The notes: generated by a model from the letters alone, not told the origin. A stretch of 64,000 nt of DNA from Halonotius pteroides (GCF_003605635.1 NZ_QMDW01000007.1:83272-147271); one strand, 5' to 3'. Counted from the stretch's first letter, positions 1-8,858 are shown. Translations and numbers: made by a program.

Positions 1-1135
1 CGCCGTCGCGAAACCGCTGGAGAATCTCGCGTCGTTCGCCCGCGCCGGTTTCGTTTGTGATCGCCGGAATGAGAAATCGCTCAGAGAGGTCGTACACTAA
101 CTCGGTGTGGGCGGTGAAGACGATGAGTCGATCCTCGCGGTGACCGTCGAGAATCCGCCCCAGTTGGTGGCGTTTATTATCAGCGTTCATCATGATCTCG
201 CGGGCGCGCTGTTTGGCGAGCAACGCTTCGCGGGCTTGGGGATCGTTGCCGGAGCGTTTGACCAACTGGCGGTAGTCGCTGCCGCTGGTGAAATCGATGT
301 TTGAGCTCCGGACGTAGTCGACGAAGGTGCCCTGTGCGTCGTCGTACTCGGCGCGCTCCTCAGGCGTGAGTTCAACTTCGATCCGCCGGATCTCGTAGGG
401 CGCGAGATGATCACCAGCCAGTTCGTCGGTGTCGATGGTGTAGACACGAGACCCGATGAGACCGGCCACCGTCTCGTGGGCTCCGTCCGGCCGCTCGAAC
501 GTCGCCGTCAGCCCGAGCCGATCCGGCGCGGCCAGCAGGCGGGCAATATCCTGATAGCCTTCCGCGCCGAGGTGGTGAACCTCATCGAAGACGACGAGCC
601 CGAACCGGTCGCCGAGTTCGTCCGCCCGGAGGTACGCCGAATCGTAGGTCGCCACTGTCACCGCTTCGACGCGCTGTTCGCCGCCGCCGAGCCGGCCGAT
701 GGGGGCCTCAAACTCGGTTTCGAGTTCGCACTGCCACTGCTCTAAGAGATCGATAGTCGGCACGACGATTAGGGTCGGCTCGTCGCAGGCGGCCATCGCC
801 GCAAGCGCGATGACCGTTTTCCCCGCGCCGGTCGGCAGTTCGAGTACGCCGCGGCGGTTGTTGTCGAGCCATGCGTTGAGGGCGTCCTGTTGGTACTCAC
901 GGAGTTCGTAACTCGTCGTCAGCGAGACGGGATCAGTACCGAGCACGGTGTCGACAACGTCGGCGTCAACGTGGTGGAGCACATCCCGAATCGCCGCATA
1001 GTGGTGGGCCGGCGCGCGCGCCGTTCCGCTCCGCGGGTCGCCCTTGACGCCCGGCAGGCTACCGAGGGCGGGATCGCTCTCGCGGTCGCTTTCAACCCGG
1101 AGCGTCCCATCCTCGAAGCCGAGGGTAATCGTCAC
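1..1135 (-). CDS. XPB/Rad25-family DNA repair helicase (3' end outside window)
   Basis: The minus strand is open from the window edge up to a GTG at 1135. My translation begins VTITLGFEDGTLRVES and shows a superfamily 2 helicase: an N-terminal region of about 85 residues, the Q-motif-like ELREYQQDAL, Walker A LPTGAGKTVIAL, the DEVH box in VVFDEVHHLG and motif III LTATFERPDG, then the start of the second RecA lobe (LIVFTAHTEL). The order and motifs fit archaeal XPB (Rad25), an ATP-dependent 3'-5' helicase of nucleotide excision repair or transcription-coupled processes. The C-terminal part of the second lobe lies beyond the window. GTG is chosen because it precedes the conserved beta-strand and no ATG lies close upstream; the exact start is uncertain. 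Confidence 0.85.
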   Translation of the reverse strand, partial: MTITLGFEDGTLRVESDRESDPALGSLPGVKGDPRSGTARAPAHHYAAIRDVLHHVDADVVDTVLGTDPVSLTTSYELREYQQDALNAWLDNNRRGVLELPTGAGKTVIALAAMAACDEPTLIVVPTIDLLEQWQCELETEFEAPIGRLGGGEQRVEAVTVATYDSAYLRADELGDRFGLVVFDEVHHLGAEGYQDIARLLAAPDRLGLTATFERPDGAHETVAGLIGSRVYTIDTDELAGDHLAPYEIRRIEVELTPEERAEYDDAQGTFVDYVRSSNIDFTSGSDYRQLVKRSGNDPQAREALLAKQRAREIMMNADNKRHQLGRILDGHREDRLIVFTAHTELVYDLSERFLIPAITNETGAGERREILQRFRDG

Positions 1136-1186
1136 GGTCAGGGGTGTGGCGGCAGAAAGTAAAATCGCTCCGGCTTCGTTACCCCG

Positions 1187-2347
1187 TTAGGCCTCAAGCT
1201 CCTCGCCGACCAACTCGGTTGCTTTCTGCACCTCTCGAATCGAACTGAGATAGCCTGCGCCGACGCTGGCTTTCAGTGCCTTGGCTGCACCCCCGCTAAC
1301 AACTTCTGGGCCGACCTGTGCGACCGCGCCGTCACCCACAGAGACAATCCAGCCGGGGACGTTGAATCGGAACGGTGTGAGCTCTGGCTCGAAGCCCCCG
1401 CGGCCGGCCAACTCCCACTCCACCAACCTGGTGATGTTTTCGGCGGCCGGATCGGCGGCGCGGATCGCCGCGGACGCGCTGGCGGGAACGGCCTCGCCGT
1501 CGGCGTCGACGATGCGAGCGGTGTCGCCGACCGCAAACGTCGAGTTCGTCAGCCGCAGATCGCGGCGGACAACCGGCCGGTCGCCGGCCATCGACTCAGG
1601 GCCGGCGATGCCGCCCGTCCAGACGAACAGGTCAGCGTCGAGCGTATCTGTCTCACCGGTGGCTTGATGCTGCGTGGCGACCGCCGATTCCGTTGCTTCG
1701 GTGACGGCCGTTTCAACCTGGATTTCGATTCCGCGCTCGGTCAGCTCATCGGCGACGGCGTCTTGGAAGGCCTCGGGGAACACGGGCGCGACAGTATCGA
1801 GCTGTTCGAGCAGCGTAATGTCGATACGGTCGCTGGCTCCCTTCTCGTCAGCGAGCGCGGCGAGTTCCCCGGCGACCTGAACACCGGAGAGGCCCGCGCC
1901 GCCAACAACGATTGACGCCGGTGTGTCACCACCGAGTAAGTCGAGTGCCCGCCCACGGATTGCCTCGGCGTCGCCGACAGCTTTCAGCGTCTGGCCGTGC
2001 GCTTCGACGCCTGGCAGATCGTAGAAGGCGGTTTCCGCACCGAGACAGAGCGCGCCATAATCGTAGGAGAGGGTTTCTCCAGAGTCGAAAACGACCTCAT
2101 TGGCGTCGGGATCGACGTTCTCGACGCGGGCAGTGACGACCGCCGCGCGGTCAAACAGCGACGCCAGCGGAACCTCGATAGCGTCGGTGATCGAGGGGCG
2201 TCTGATCACGCGGTGAACCTCGTGTTGGACGAGGTGGGTATCGGATTCGTCGACGATGGTGAGATCGGCTTCCGGTGGGAGGGTTTCTTCGAGTTTGCGG
2301 GTGAGGGTGACGCCTGCGTAGCCGGCACCGAGAACAACGACGTGCAT
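1187..2347 (-). CDS. NAD(P)/FAD-dependent oxidoreductase, NDH-2 like
   Basis: A 386-residue flavoprotein. The N-terminus carries an FAD-binding Rossmann motif, VVVLGAGYAGVTLTRKLE (GxGxxG). A second dinucleotide fold for NAD(P)H begins near residue 143 (IVVGGAGLSGVQVAGEL), and a C-terminal FAD motif reads FAVGDTARI. This two-Rossmann layout and length fit type II NADH dehydrogenases and related pyridine nucleotide-disulfide oxidoreductases, which pass electrons from NADH to quinone at the membrane face without pumping. No active-site CxxC disulfide is visible near the first fold, which favours the NDH-2 branch over disulfide reductases. It lies 51 bases upstream of the helicase on the same strand. 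The exact electron acceptor cannot be read from sequence. Confidence 0.85.
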   Translation of the reverse strand: MHVVVLGAGYAGVTLTRKLEETLPPEADLTIVDESDTHLVQHEVHRVIRRPSITDAIEVPLASLFDRAAVVTARVENVDPDANEVVFDSGETLSYDYGALCLGAETAFYDLPGVEAHGQTLKAVGDAEAIRGRALDLLGGDTPASIVVGGAGLSGVQVAGELAALADEKGASDRIDITLLEQLDTVAPVFPEAFQDAVADELTERGIEIQVETAVTEATESAVATQHQATGETDTLDADLFVWTGGIAGPESMAGDRPVVRRDLRLTNSTFAVGDTARIVDADGEAVPASASAAIRAADPAAENITRLVEWELAGRGGFEPELTPFRFNVPGWIVSVGDGAVAQVGPEVVSGGAAKALKASVGAGYLSSIREVQKATELVGEELEA

Positions 2348-2477
2348 ACCTGTGGTTGGGGAGCCAGCCGAATGAACATAACGTTAGATGTGGCGGGACA
2401 TGTAGTGGTTGACAACGGGAACCGATAGAAAGCCCTCGACGCGCTGGGCTCCCGGGACTCGCTGCGCGTGGTTCGAT

Positions 2478-2660
2478 AGAGCAAGCTCTCTCGTCATCAC
2501 GAAAATCTTCGATTTTCGAACGACTTCGTCGCTCATTGCGTTTGCTCCTGCAATGCTTACGTCGTCACCAGAAATCGGAGATTTCTGGTTGGCTCACGAG
2601 AGCTTGCTCTCGTGAACGTCCGGGTTCGCCCAGCGCGTCTCGCCTCTTGATTCCGTCAGG
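2478..2660. repeat. cluster of intergenic hairpins
   Basis: The spacer between the NDH-2-like gene and the cobalt operon holds consecutive near-perfect inverted repeats: 2500-2518 (8-bp stem, loop TTC), 2568-2588 (9-bp stem CCAGAAATC, loop GGA) and 2594-2615 (10-bp stem, 2-base loop), plus weaker ones near 2478-2490 and 2648-2662. Open frames cross the region on both strands, but they look like by-products of the palindromes and match no family I know. Possibly an intergenic palindromic element or stacked terminators; the rest of 2348-2685 shows nothing else I can support. Confidence 0.6.
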
Positions 2661-2685
2661 AATTCGGTTGGCAGGCAGGCTGTCG

Positions 2686-3033
2686 TCAGTCGTCGGCCGG
2701 CTGCTCTGGGGGGACACCGACTTGATCGGCCTCGGGGCCGAAGACGGATTCGAGCAACCCAGGCACGTCCTCTGGCTGCACGTCGGAGTACCACTCGTCG
2801 CGGGGCTGGATCGCAATCGCCGCCCCGCCCTCGCTACACAGCCCGAGACAGCCGGTTTCGGCGACCGACACCGACGACCAGAACGCGTCGCGCTCGCGGA
2901 GCCACTCTTTGACTGCGGTCAGCGTCTCGTCACCGTTGGCGTCGGCACAGCAGTCGTACTCCTCGCGGTTGTTCGTACAGACGAAAACATGCGAATCGAG
3001 TCGCTCGCGGTGTTCGGCGGTTCGATCTTTCAT
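2686..3033 (-). CDS. thioredoxin-like (2Fe-2S) ferredoxin domain protein
   Basis: A 115-residue protein with cysteines at 19, 28/29, 62 and 66 (VFVCTNNREEYDCC then GCLGLC). The spacing matches thioredoxin-fold [2Fe-2S] ferredoxins, the family of NuoE-like and cobalamin-cluster ferredoxins. In haloarchaea such a protein is commonly encoded beside CbtAB and cobalamin genes, where it may supply electrons for cobalt reduction; that role is inferred. Its start overlaps the end of cbtA by 4 bases (ATGA arrangement), so it is the last gene of a three-gene operon cbtB-cbtA-ferredoxin. Confidence 0.8.
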   Translation of the reverse strand: MKDRTAEHRERLDSHVFVCTNNREEYDCCADANGDETLTAVKEWLRERDAFWSSVSVAETGCLGLCSEGGAAIAIQPRDEWYSDVQPEDVPGLLESVFGPEADQVGVPPEQPADD

Positions 3034-3752
3034 GTCGCTGGCTGTGGGTCAGTGGCCGTCGATTCATGTCGCGTGCGTCGCTGAAGCCAGCCGAATGTCG
3101 TGGCGATACACAGCCAGATCGAGCCCTGACTCAACACGACCATCGCTTGATAGGCGGTGAGAAGCTCTGTCGACAGCTCAGGATGACGAACAATCGTTGG
3201 TGTCACCGCCGGGAGAAGTACCGCTGCGGCCAGTATTGGCCCGATGCCACCGGCGACGGCCAGCCAGCGGTGTCGGCCAACAAGTCGGTTGTACGCAGCC
3301 ACACCGCTTGCAGCGACTGCTGCGCCGAGAACTACAAGGCCACCGTACAGGAGGAATTGCGTGGTCACTGTCAGCAGTTGCTCGGCACCGGGTGCAGACG
3401 GCGGTAACACCAGCCATGGCACGGCCGAAACGGTCAGAAACCCGCTGCCGGCGAGGCTGAGCCGGCGTCCGGTTGAGCGGCCCGGCAGTGCCGGTTCAAA
3501 CAGGTAGAGACCGATACCGAAACAGCCGCCGAGGAACACAGCCCACAACAGCCCACCCCCGATGCTGACAAGTGCGGTCGTCGATTCAGCCACGACCGAT
3601 TCGGCCGCTGGGCCGTGGCTGTGGGCGTGCCCATGCTGTGCGTGTTCGAGATAGCCGACCAGTGGGTTGGCGACGGCTGCCATGAACAGTCCGTACGCGA
3701 TGCCAGCGACGCCACCGGCCAGCAGCCCGCGCTTGAGATAGGCAAAGAGCAT
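3030..3752 (-). CDS. cbtA: CbtA family cobalt transporter subunit
   Basis: A 240-residue integral membrane protein with about six hydrophobic segments (first FAYLKRGLLAGGVAGIAYGL) and a histidine-rich stretch near residues 38-47 (EHAQHGHAHSHG). This is the pattern of CbtA, the membrane subunit of a putative cobalt uptake system for cobalamin synthesis. It sits 2 bases downstream of cbtB and overlaps the ferredoxin-like gene by 4 bases, so the three are probably translated from one mRNA. The final residues are polar and likely cytoplasmic. Transport of cobalt is known for the family by genomic context; nothing here proves the metal. Confidence 0.88.
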   Translation of the reverse strand: MLFAYLKRGLLAGGVAGIAYGLFMAAVANPLVGYLEHAQHGHAHSHGPAAESVVAESTTALVSIGGGLLWAVFLGGCFGIGLYLFEPALPGRSTGRRLSLAGSGFLTVSAVPWLVLPPSAPGAEQLLTVTTQFLLYGGLVVLGAAVAASGVAAYNRLVGRHRWLAVAGGIGPILAAAVLLPAVTPTIVRHPELSTELLTAYQAMVVLSQGSIWLCIATTFGWLQRRTRHESTATDPQPAT

Positions 3753-3754
3753 CG

Positions 3755-3943
3755 TTAGTGGCAGACGATCCCGGCGGCATGCCGGAAGTTGTGGAGCGAC
3801 TCGTGGGCCAACGGCTCCTGTAACACCACCAGCGTGAACGTGATTGCCGCGCCGAAGCCGAAGATCGCAAGCGCTGTCGTCGGCGCGATCTCGGCGCGGG
3901 TCGTTTCGATCCGGTCGGCGACCGTGTCGGATTGCGAGGTCAT
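3755..3943 (-). CDS. cbtB: CbtB family cobalt transporter subunit
   Basis: A 62-residue protein with one transmembrane helix (TALAIFGFGAAITFTLVVLQ, about residues 23-42) followed by a histidine/cysteine tail HESLHNFRHAAGIVCH that could bind metal. Size, single helix and the C-terminal His pattern are diagnostic for CbtB, the partner of CbtA. First gene of the operon; the 77 bases upstream to the mvaD stop contain an AT-rich stretch (TCTTTTGAAAATCAGATTG on the plus strand) that could hold its promoter. Confidence 0.88.
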   Translation of the reverse strand: MTSQSDTVADRIETTRAEIAPTTALAIFGFGAAITFTLVVLQEPLAHESLHNFRHAAGIVCH

Positions 3944-4020
3944 GAAAGTCTACTTTGTCTTTTGAAAATCAGATTGTAAAAGTTGCGGTTCGACCGACAG
4001 CGAACGGATGACAGAACGAC

Positions 4021-5007
4021 TCAGAACAGCGCGTCGCTCTCCGGCAGGACGTGAGCCGGCCCGCCGACCTCCCATACGTCGGTTTCGATGCCGATCTCGT
4101 CGATGCGGGATCGAACCGTATCGACGTGCTCCTCGGTCGTGTTGACGTAGACGCTTGCGCCTGTGTCAGTCGAGAAATACACCTCAACGCCCTCTTCGCG
4201 GAGTTCCCGCACCGCGTTGAAGACGGCAATCGTTTCGGGCTGCCAGTAGACCCACCCTGAGGGGCCGGTCATCGTCGCCGCCGTCAGCGACAGCGAGTCG
4301 TGTTCGGCGAGTTCGAACACGCGCTCGAAGGAGGCCTTTCGCAGCGCGTCCCGCATCTCGACGATCTGATCCGGGATGTGGGCGACCCGCGCTTGGAACA
4401 TGTGACTCTCGGCGGCCTCCTTGTGGGCCTCTTCGGTCTCCTTGTACGAGGGTACGTGGGCGGCAACGATCTTGAGATCGTCTTCGAGATCGGAGTCGAG
4501 CCGGTAGGAGCGGCAGTCCTCGTCGTTGAGCCCGGCGTAGAGATGCGAGAACGCGCCCGTCACGGCGCGGGCGGCCGACGACGAGCCGCGACGCGCGACC
4601 GTCGATATCTCCGGCAACGACATGTCGAGGCCTGCGGCTTCAACGAGTGCCATCGCGGCCGCCGCGAAGCCCGACGACGACGAACCGAAACCGATGTTTG
4701 AGGGGAAGGAGTTCTCACTCTCAAAGCGGACAGCATGGTCGAAATCAGCCAGCTCGCGGACGTGCTCAACGACCATGTTGATCCGCTCGGCTGCCCGGCC
4801 CTCAACCGCCTCGCCGTCGATGCGGTAGGTGTCTTGTGCGCCGCCCTCCGCGTCAACGTCGGTGAGCCACCTGACGGTCGTCGTCGTGTTCGTTGGCGCG
4901 GTGCAGACGCTGATCGAATCGTGGTACGGCAGCCGAAGCTCCGGATCGCGCATCCCGTGATATTTGACGAGCCCTTGGATCGGGTGGGCTCGTGCGGTCG
5001 TCTTCAT
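4021..5007 (-). CDS. mvaD: (phospho)mevalonate decarboxylase
   Basis: GHMP-kinase-fold protein of 328 residues beginning MKTTARAHPIQGLVKYHG, the typical haloarchaeal start; the open frame runs 39 codons further upstream, but that part is not conserved in character, so M at 5007 (or MSM at 5013) is chosen. The glycine/serine loop PSNIGFGSSSSGFAAAA (about 107-123) is the ATP-binding motif. In Haloferax the orthologue decarboxylates mevalonate phosphate to isopentenyl phosphate in a modified mevalonate pathway feeding isoprenoid lipid synthesis; by homology this gene probably does the same. It is divergently transcribed from the ferredoxin at 5139, and the shared intergenic region must hold both promoters. 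Confidence 0.88.
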   Translation of the reverse strand: MKTTARAHPIQGLVKYHGMRDPELRLPYHDSISVCTAPTNTTTTVRWLTDVDAEGGAQDTYRIDGEAVEGRAAERINMVVEHVRELADFDHAVRFESENSFPSNIGFGSSSSGFAAAAMALVEAAGLDMSLPEISTVARRGSSSAARAVTGAFSHLYAGLNDEDCRSYRLDSDLEDDLKIVAAHVPSYKETEEAHKEAAESHMFQARVAHIPDQIVEMRDALRKASFERVFELAEHDSLSLTAATMTGPSGWVYWQPETIAVFNAVRELREEGVEVYFSTDTGASVYVNTTEEHVDTVRSRIDEIGIETDVWEVGGPAHVLPESDALF

Positions 5008-5138
5008 GCTCATAGATCGGTATGGCGGCCGGTTGCGGGTTAGGCGTTCCGGATCAGCGACCGCGGCCAAATCCGACCGGGAGCCAAGGACAAAACCGAT
5101 AACAAGAGTTTTGGGCGGAGTCACCGAACTCTCGGTAA

Positions 5139-5474
5139 ATGACTGAGTACACCGTCGAGTTCGTCGGAACCGACGAGACGATCACGGTCTCCGACAAGGA
5201 AACCATCCTCAGTGCCTGTCTGGATGAGGGTATCGCACAGGAGTACTCCTGTCGCGTCGGGATGTGTCTGGCCTGTTCAGCCGAGATCATCGAAGGCGAT
5301 GTCGCCCAGCCCGCTGCCCGCGGCTTCACCGAAGACGAGAAACAAAACTACGCGCTCACCTGTATGGCGCGCCCGCAGTCGGATCTCAAAATTGAGCGCG
5401 GCGTTTATCCACCAAGCATCGAAACTGACGCCACAAGCGGAACCGCCGACGCCGCGCCCGCTGACGACGACTAA
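5139..5474 (+). CDS. plant-type [2Fe-2S] ferredoxin
   Basis: A 111-residue beta-grasp ferredoxin. The cluster ligands are C38, C43, C46 and C75 (SCRVGMCLAC, then LTCMARP). It lacks the long N-terminal insertion of the classical halobacterial ferredoxin and has an acidic alanine-rich tail of about 20 residues (ETDATSGTADAAPADDD). Soluble electron carrier; partner enzyme unknown. Convergent with the ASCH gene (19-base gap) and divergent from mvaD. Confidence 0.9.
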   Translation: MTEYTVEFVGTDETITVSDKETILSACLDEGIAQEYSCRVGMCLACSAEIIEGDVAQPAARGFTEDEKQNYALTCMARPQSDLKIERGVYPPSIETDATSGTADAAPADDD

Positions 5475-5492
5475 CTGCCGCTGCCGACGCCG

Positions 5493-5807
5493 CTACTGCG
5501 CTTCGAATCGGTGCCGCACCACAGCCGCGTCGTCATCCCATTCAAAATCCCCACCGTGGGCTCTAACAAGCCGCTTTTTGTACGCGTCTAAATCTGCCGA
5601 TCCCTCACGTTGGGCATCCTCGTCGGTCAACTCCCCCAGCGTGAGCTCCTCGACGGTCGTGACCGCGTAGGTATCACCATCGATCTCGAAGGTATCGCCC
5701 TCGTCGGCGTAGGTCTGCCCGCGGGTTAGCTGTGTCATCTCGCCGTCGGCAACCAGTTCCTTGACGTGTCCGTTCGGCAACAGCGTGTCCACATCGATGT
5801 GTGCCAT
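5493..5807 (-). CDS. ASCH domain protein
   Basis: A 104-residue acidic protein whose central part ([21 protein letters not shown], then [22 protein letters not shown]) fits the PUA-like ASCH domain, thought to bind RNA or modified nucleotides; some members are amidohydrolases of modified cytidine. The C-terminal half (residues 60-104, with [15 protein letters not shown]) is helical and matches the usual tail of haloarchaeal ASCH proteins. Monocistronic and divergent from pyrB. Function is not known beyond the fold. Confidence 0.75.
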   Translation of the reverse strand: MAHIDVDTLLPNGHVKELVADGEMTQLTRGQTYADEGDTFEIDGDTYAVTTVEELTLGELTDEDAQREGSADLDAYKKRLVRAHGGDFEWDDDAAVVRHRFEAQ

Positions 5808-5911
5808 GGGCGTATTTTAGCGTCGAACAGCAAAAACATCCGGCCGTGGTCGTTCGGCAGGTCGCCCCCAACCCGCGGGATTCAAGAGCGTCCGGCGACC
5901 CACCTGCAACA

Positions 5912-6829
5912 ATGCGTCAGGACCACCTCATCACCGCGACCCAACTCTCGCGGGCCGACATCGAGGCGGTGCTCGACCGAGCGGCGGAGATCGACGCCGA
6001 TCCCGGGGCGGTCGCCGACCGGTATCGGGAGGCCGTCCTCGCCCTCTGCTTTTTCGAGCCGAGCACGCGCACGAAGATGAGCTTCGAGACCGCGATCAAA
6101 CGCCTCGGCGGGGCGACAACTGACATGGGCACGGTCGAATCCTCCTCGGTCAAGAAGGGCGAGAGTCTCGCCGACACCGTCCGCGTCGTCGAGGGCTACG
6201 CCGACGCGCTTGTGCTCCGCCATCCCAGCGAGGGCGCGGCGAAGATGGCCGCCGAGTTCGTCGATGTGCCCGTGATCAACGCCGGCGACGGCGCGGGCCA
6301 ACACCCGAGTCAAACGCTGCTTGATCTCTACACCATCCGCGAAAACGTCGGACTTGATGATCTCTCGATCGGCATCATGGGCGACCTGAAATATGGCCGG
6401 ACGGTACACTCTCTGGCTGAGGCGCTCACCAACTTTGACGTGCGCCAACACTTTATCAGCCCTGAAAGCCTCAAACTCCCGCGTGGCGTTCGATTCGATC
6501 TCCACAACTCCGGTGCGCAACTCCGGGAACACACCGACCTTGCGGAGGTGTTGCCTGAGCTTGATGTGCTCTACGTGACCCGCATCCAGCGCGAGCGATT
6601 CCCTGACGAAACCGAGTACGAACAGATCGCCGGCGAGTACCAGATTGACGACGACACCCTAGAGCTGGCCGACGATGATCTCGCGGTGATGCACCCATTG
6701 CCCCGCGTCGACGAGATCGATCCCGCCGTCGATGCGTTGTCACAGGCAACCTACTTCAAACAGGCCCACAACGGCGTCCCGGTCAGAATGGCACTGCTTG
6801 ATTTCTTACTATCGGAGGGTGAGCTATGA
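5912..6829 (+). CDS. pyrB: aspartate carbamoyltransferase catalytic subunit
   Basis: A 305-residue ATCase catalytic chain, the committed step of pyrimidine synthesis (carbamoyl phosphate + aspartate to carbamoyl aspartate). The carbamoyl-phosphate loop [13 protein letters not shown] is at residues 47-59, the second loop SSSVKKGES near 80, [11 protein letters not shown] near 130, and the aspartate-binding HPLPRVDEI near 260. The frame is open upstream to 5801, but MRQDHL at 5912 matches the usual start and gives the family length. A possible TATA (TATTTTAG) lies at about 5812-5819. Overlaps pyrI by 4 bases (ATGA). Confidence 0.96.
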   Translation: MRQDHLITATQLSRADIEAVLDRAAEIDADPGAVADRYREAVLALCFFEPSTRTKMSFETAIKRLGGATTDMGTVESSSVKKGESLADTVRVVEGYADALVLRHPSEGAAKMAAEFVDVPVINAGDGAGQHPSQTLLDLYTIRENVGLDDLSIGIMGDLKYGRTVHSLAEALTNFDVRQHFISPESLKLPRGVRFDLHNSGAQLREHTDLAEVLPELDVLYVTRIQRERFPDETEYEQIAGEYQIDDDTLELADDDLAVMHPLPRVDEIDPAVDALSQATYFKQAHNGVPVRMALLDFLLSEGEL

Positions 6830-7287
6830 GCGACCGTGAACTCCGCGTCTCAAAGATCCGCAACGGCACCGTCATCGACCACGTTTCCGGCGGCCAAGCC
6901 CTCAACGTCCTGTCGATTCTCGGCATCGATGGCTCGGCGGGGTTGGGCGTCTCTGTCGTGATGAACGTCCCCAGCGATCGGTTGGGGCTGAAAGATGTGG
7001 TCAAGGTCGAAGACCGCGAGCTCAGCCAATCCGAGGTTGATGTGATCTCGCTGATCGCCCCCGAGGCAACGATCAACATCATCCGCGAGTTCGATGTCGT
7101 CGAAAAGAACCGCGTCGACCGCCCGGAAACTGTCATCGGCCTCCTGTCGTGTCCGAACCGCAACTGTATCACCAACGCCAACGAGCCCGTCGAAACGAAG
7201 TTCGATGTCGTCGACGAAGGCGTTCGCTGCGCCTACTGTGGGACGATCATCCGCGAGGAGCTTGCCACACATATCGACCCCGAGTAG
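6826..7287 (+). CDS. pyrI: aspartate carbamoyltransferase regulatory subunit
   Basis: A 153-residue regulatory chain with an N-terminal allosteric nucleotide-binding domain ([20 protein letters not shown]) and a C-terminal zinc domain with cysteines 109, 114, 135 and 138 (CPNRNC and CAYC). It forms the ATCase holoenzyme with PyrB and transmits feedback by CTP and activation by ATP. The start codon overlaps the pyrB stop, so the two are translationally coupled. All zinc ligands are intact. Confidence 0.96.
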   Translation: MSDRELRVSKIRNGTVIDHVSGGQALNVLSILGIDGSAGLGVSVVMNVPSDRLGLKDVVKVEDRELSQSEVDVISLIAPEATINIIREFDVVEKNRVDRPETVIGLLSCPNRNCITNANEPVETKFDVVDEGVRCAYCGTIIREELATHIDPE

Positions 7288-7342
7288 GTCGCTGTCGTCC
7301 GGCCACGCAAAGCCTATTACCCACCCGACACTGAGAGCAGAT

Positions 7343-7447
7343 ATGTCCAAGAAAGTAAAACTGCTCGGCGTTCTCGTGGTCATCGCACTGGCATACGTCC
7401 TTTTCTCGGGCGATACCGAACCCGTCGAAGTCAACGTCGACGAGTAA
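7343..7447 (+). CDS. small single-helix membrane protein
   Basis: A 34-codon ORF, MSKKVKLLGVLVVIALAYVL followed by FSGDTEPVEVNVDE. It has a basic N-terminus, one hydrophobic helix of about 15 residues and an acidic tail, i.e. a plausible membrane-anchored peptide with the tail outside. It lies 55 bases after pyrI with an AT-rich stretch (CCTATTACCC) in between. Codon choice resembles its neighbours. Function unknown. Confidence 0.6.
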   Translation: MSKKVKLLGVLVVIALAYVLFSGDTEPVEVNVDE

Positions 7448-7529
7448 CCCTCTCGTTCCGTCGGGCGTTTTTAGCCCTCACAGCACCGGAGAGCGAACCA
7501 CTTACCCACGGCTGTGCCCAATCCGGCGT

Positions 7530-8390
7530 ATGGATGGCATTGTCACGCGGAACGAACCGGAGACCGAGTGGAACGAGTTCGAGCAGGCGTTCTACGAGGT
7601 CAAAGACGTGACCGGCCGTCCCAACGAACCGATCGCGGGGGCGATCAACATGGTCTCGTGTTTTGGTGATAACGCTGCCGCAGCCGAGAACCCGGATCTC
7701 GTCGCTGTCGACAGCGAGGGCCGACCGGCGACCCGTGACCGCGAGTACTTTGATTGGGACTACATCTGTCCAACACACGACGCCTACCGCGAGGGACTGC
7801 TCGAGATGATCGCCGACTGTGGAGCCGAACACGACGATGTTCGACTCGACGATGTTGGCTTCCCACGCGATGACTACTGCCGTTGTGAGCGCTGTGAGCG
7901 GCGGTTTGCCGACAGTGAGTTCGACGACTGGCGCGCGTGGCGAGCGTCTGTGATCACCGAGTTCGTCGCCGCCGCACGTGAGCACGTCCCGGGCCGACTG
8001 TATCTCACACTGTATCCCGATCCCTATCCAGGCCACCTTTCTGCGCGGGCTGGGCTGGATCTCGATACCCTCGCCACATATGTCGACGAGTTTGTCGTCC
8101 CGCTGTATGATCTAGACTACGGCACCACCTACTGGCTGGAGTCGCTCGCCCGCGGGTTCCGAACCGCGTTGGGTGGTGACTACGACCCTGATGACGCCGA
8201 TCCTGAGCCCCCGTTTTCGATTGAGCTCTACGCGGTCGATGTCGATGTCGACAACCTGATTCAGGCGGCCGAGGTAGCCGGCACCTACGCAACAAACGTG
8301 TTTTTCGGCTACGATGCCGCCCAAGCGTCGGCGGCGATTCGGCGACAGGGTGCCGACCAACAGGACGGCGAGACGTACATGCCTGAGTGA
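7530..8390 (+). CDS. putative TIM-barrel (glycosidase-like) protein, haloarchaeal
   Basis: A 286-residue soluble acidic protein with no membrane segments. DAYREGLLEMIADC followed by VRLDDVGFPRDDYCRCERC resembles the barrel of glycosyl-hydrolase-like proteins: an acidic residue pair after a beta strand (RLDDVGFP) and a CxCxxC segment near residues 113-118 that could bind a metal. YLTLYPDPYPGH and FVVPLYDLDYG look like further barrel strands ending in acidic residues. No signal peptide, so probably cytoplasmic. A TATA-like TTTTTAGCC lies at about 7468-7476. I do not know a characterised homologue; enzyme class is a guess from motif style. Confidence 0.7.
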   Translation: MDGIVTRNEPETEWNEFEQAFYEVKDVTGRPNEPIAGAINMVSCFGDNAAAAENPDLVAVDSEGRPATRDREYFDWDYICPTHDAYREGLLEMIADCGAEHDDVRLDDVGFPRDDYCRCERCERRFADSEFDDWRAWRASVITEFVAAAREHVPGRLYLTLYPDPYPGHLSARAGLDLDTLATYVDEFVVPLYDLDYGTTYWLESLARGFRTALGGDYDPDDADPEPPFSIELYAVDVDVDNLIQAAEVAGTYATNVFFGYDAAQASAAIRRQGADQQDGETYMPE

Positions 8391-8410
8391 GCGGGCGTGG
8401 AGCCGGTGAG

Positions 8411-8623
8411 TCAGTTCGTGTAGTGGTCTGCCCACGCGATCCAGAGACACATCACAGCCGAGAAGCCGAGTATCGCCAGATACAGACCAGTGAGCCCGCC
8501 ACTAACCCACAGATACACTCCCCCGAAGAGAACAAAGAAAAGCCCGAAGCCGCCGATCCGGGTGCTCTTGAGATTTGGATACGCCGCGAGCCGCGCTACA
8601 ACCCCGTCCTGATCGCGTGTCAT
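8411..8623 (-). CDS. small two-helix membrane protein
   Basis: About 70 residues from MTRDQDGVVARL; the frame extends 6 codons further upstream. Two hydrophobic helices are clear (GGFGLFFVLFGGVYLWVSGG and LYLAILGFSAVMCLWIAWA) joined by a short glycine loop, with a cytoplasmic basic N-terminus. Convergent with the putative barrel gene at 7530. No known family. Confidence 0.6.
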   Translation of the reverse strand: MTRDQDGVVARLAAYPNLKSTRIGGFGLFFVLFGGVYLWVSGGLTGLYLAILGFSAVMCLWIAWADHYTN

Positions 8624-8681
8624 CGTGCTCACAGCAACCACCGCCGGTGGGTTAAACTACCCTCTCTGCCGTCGGGGCGGG

Positions 8682-8810
8682 CTACCGAAGATAGCTGAGA
8701 TAGTAGATCACGCCGATCCCGAGGATGAACACGAGCAGTGCGAGTCCACCAAGCGCAACCATCAACCTCAGTCCATCGTCGGTCTCGACCGCAGCCTCGT
8801 CGGCACTCAT
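8682..8810 (-). CDS. small single-helix membrane protein
   Basis: A 42-residue ORF read directly on the minus strand: MSADEAAVETDDGLRLM, then one hydrophobic helix (VALGGLALLVFILGIGVIYY) and a short LSYLR tail. The acidic N-terminus plus single helix is common for small haloarchaeal membrane proteins. It lies just upstream of the previous small membrane gene on the same strand, and the two may be co-transcribed. Function unknown. Confidence 0.55.
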   Translation of the reverse strand: MSADEAAVETDDGLRLMVALGGLALLVFILGIGVIYYLSYLR

Positions 8811-8858
8811 TACCGGCTGTATGGCCGCCAGCCGTTTAGCTGATACGTTGGCCGCCGG

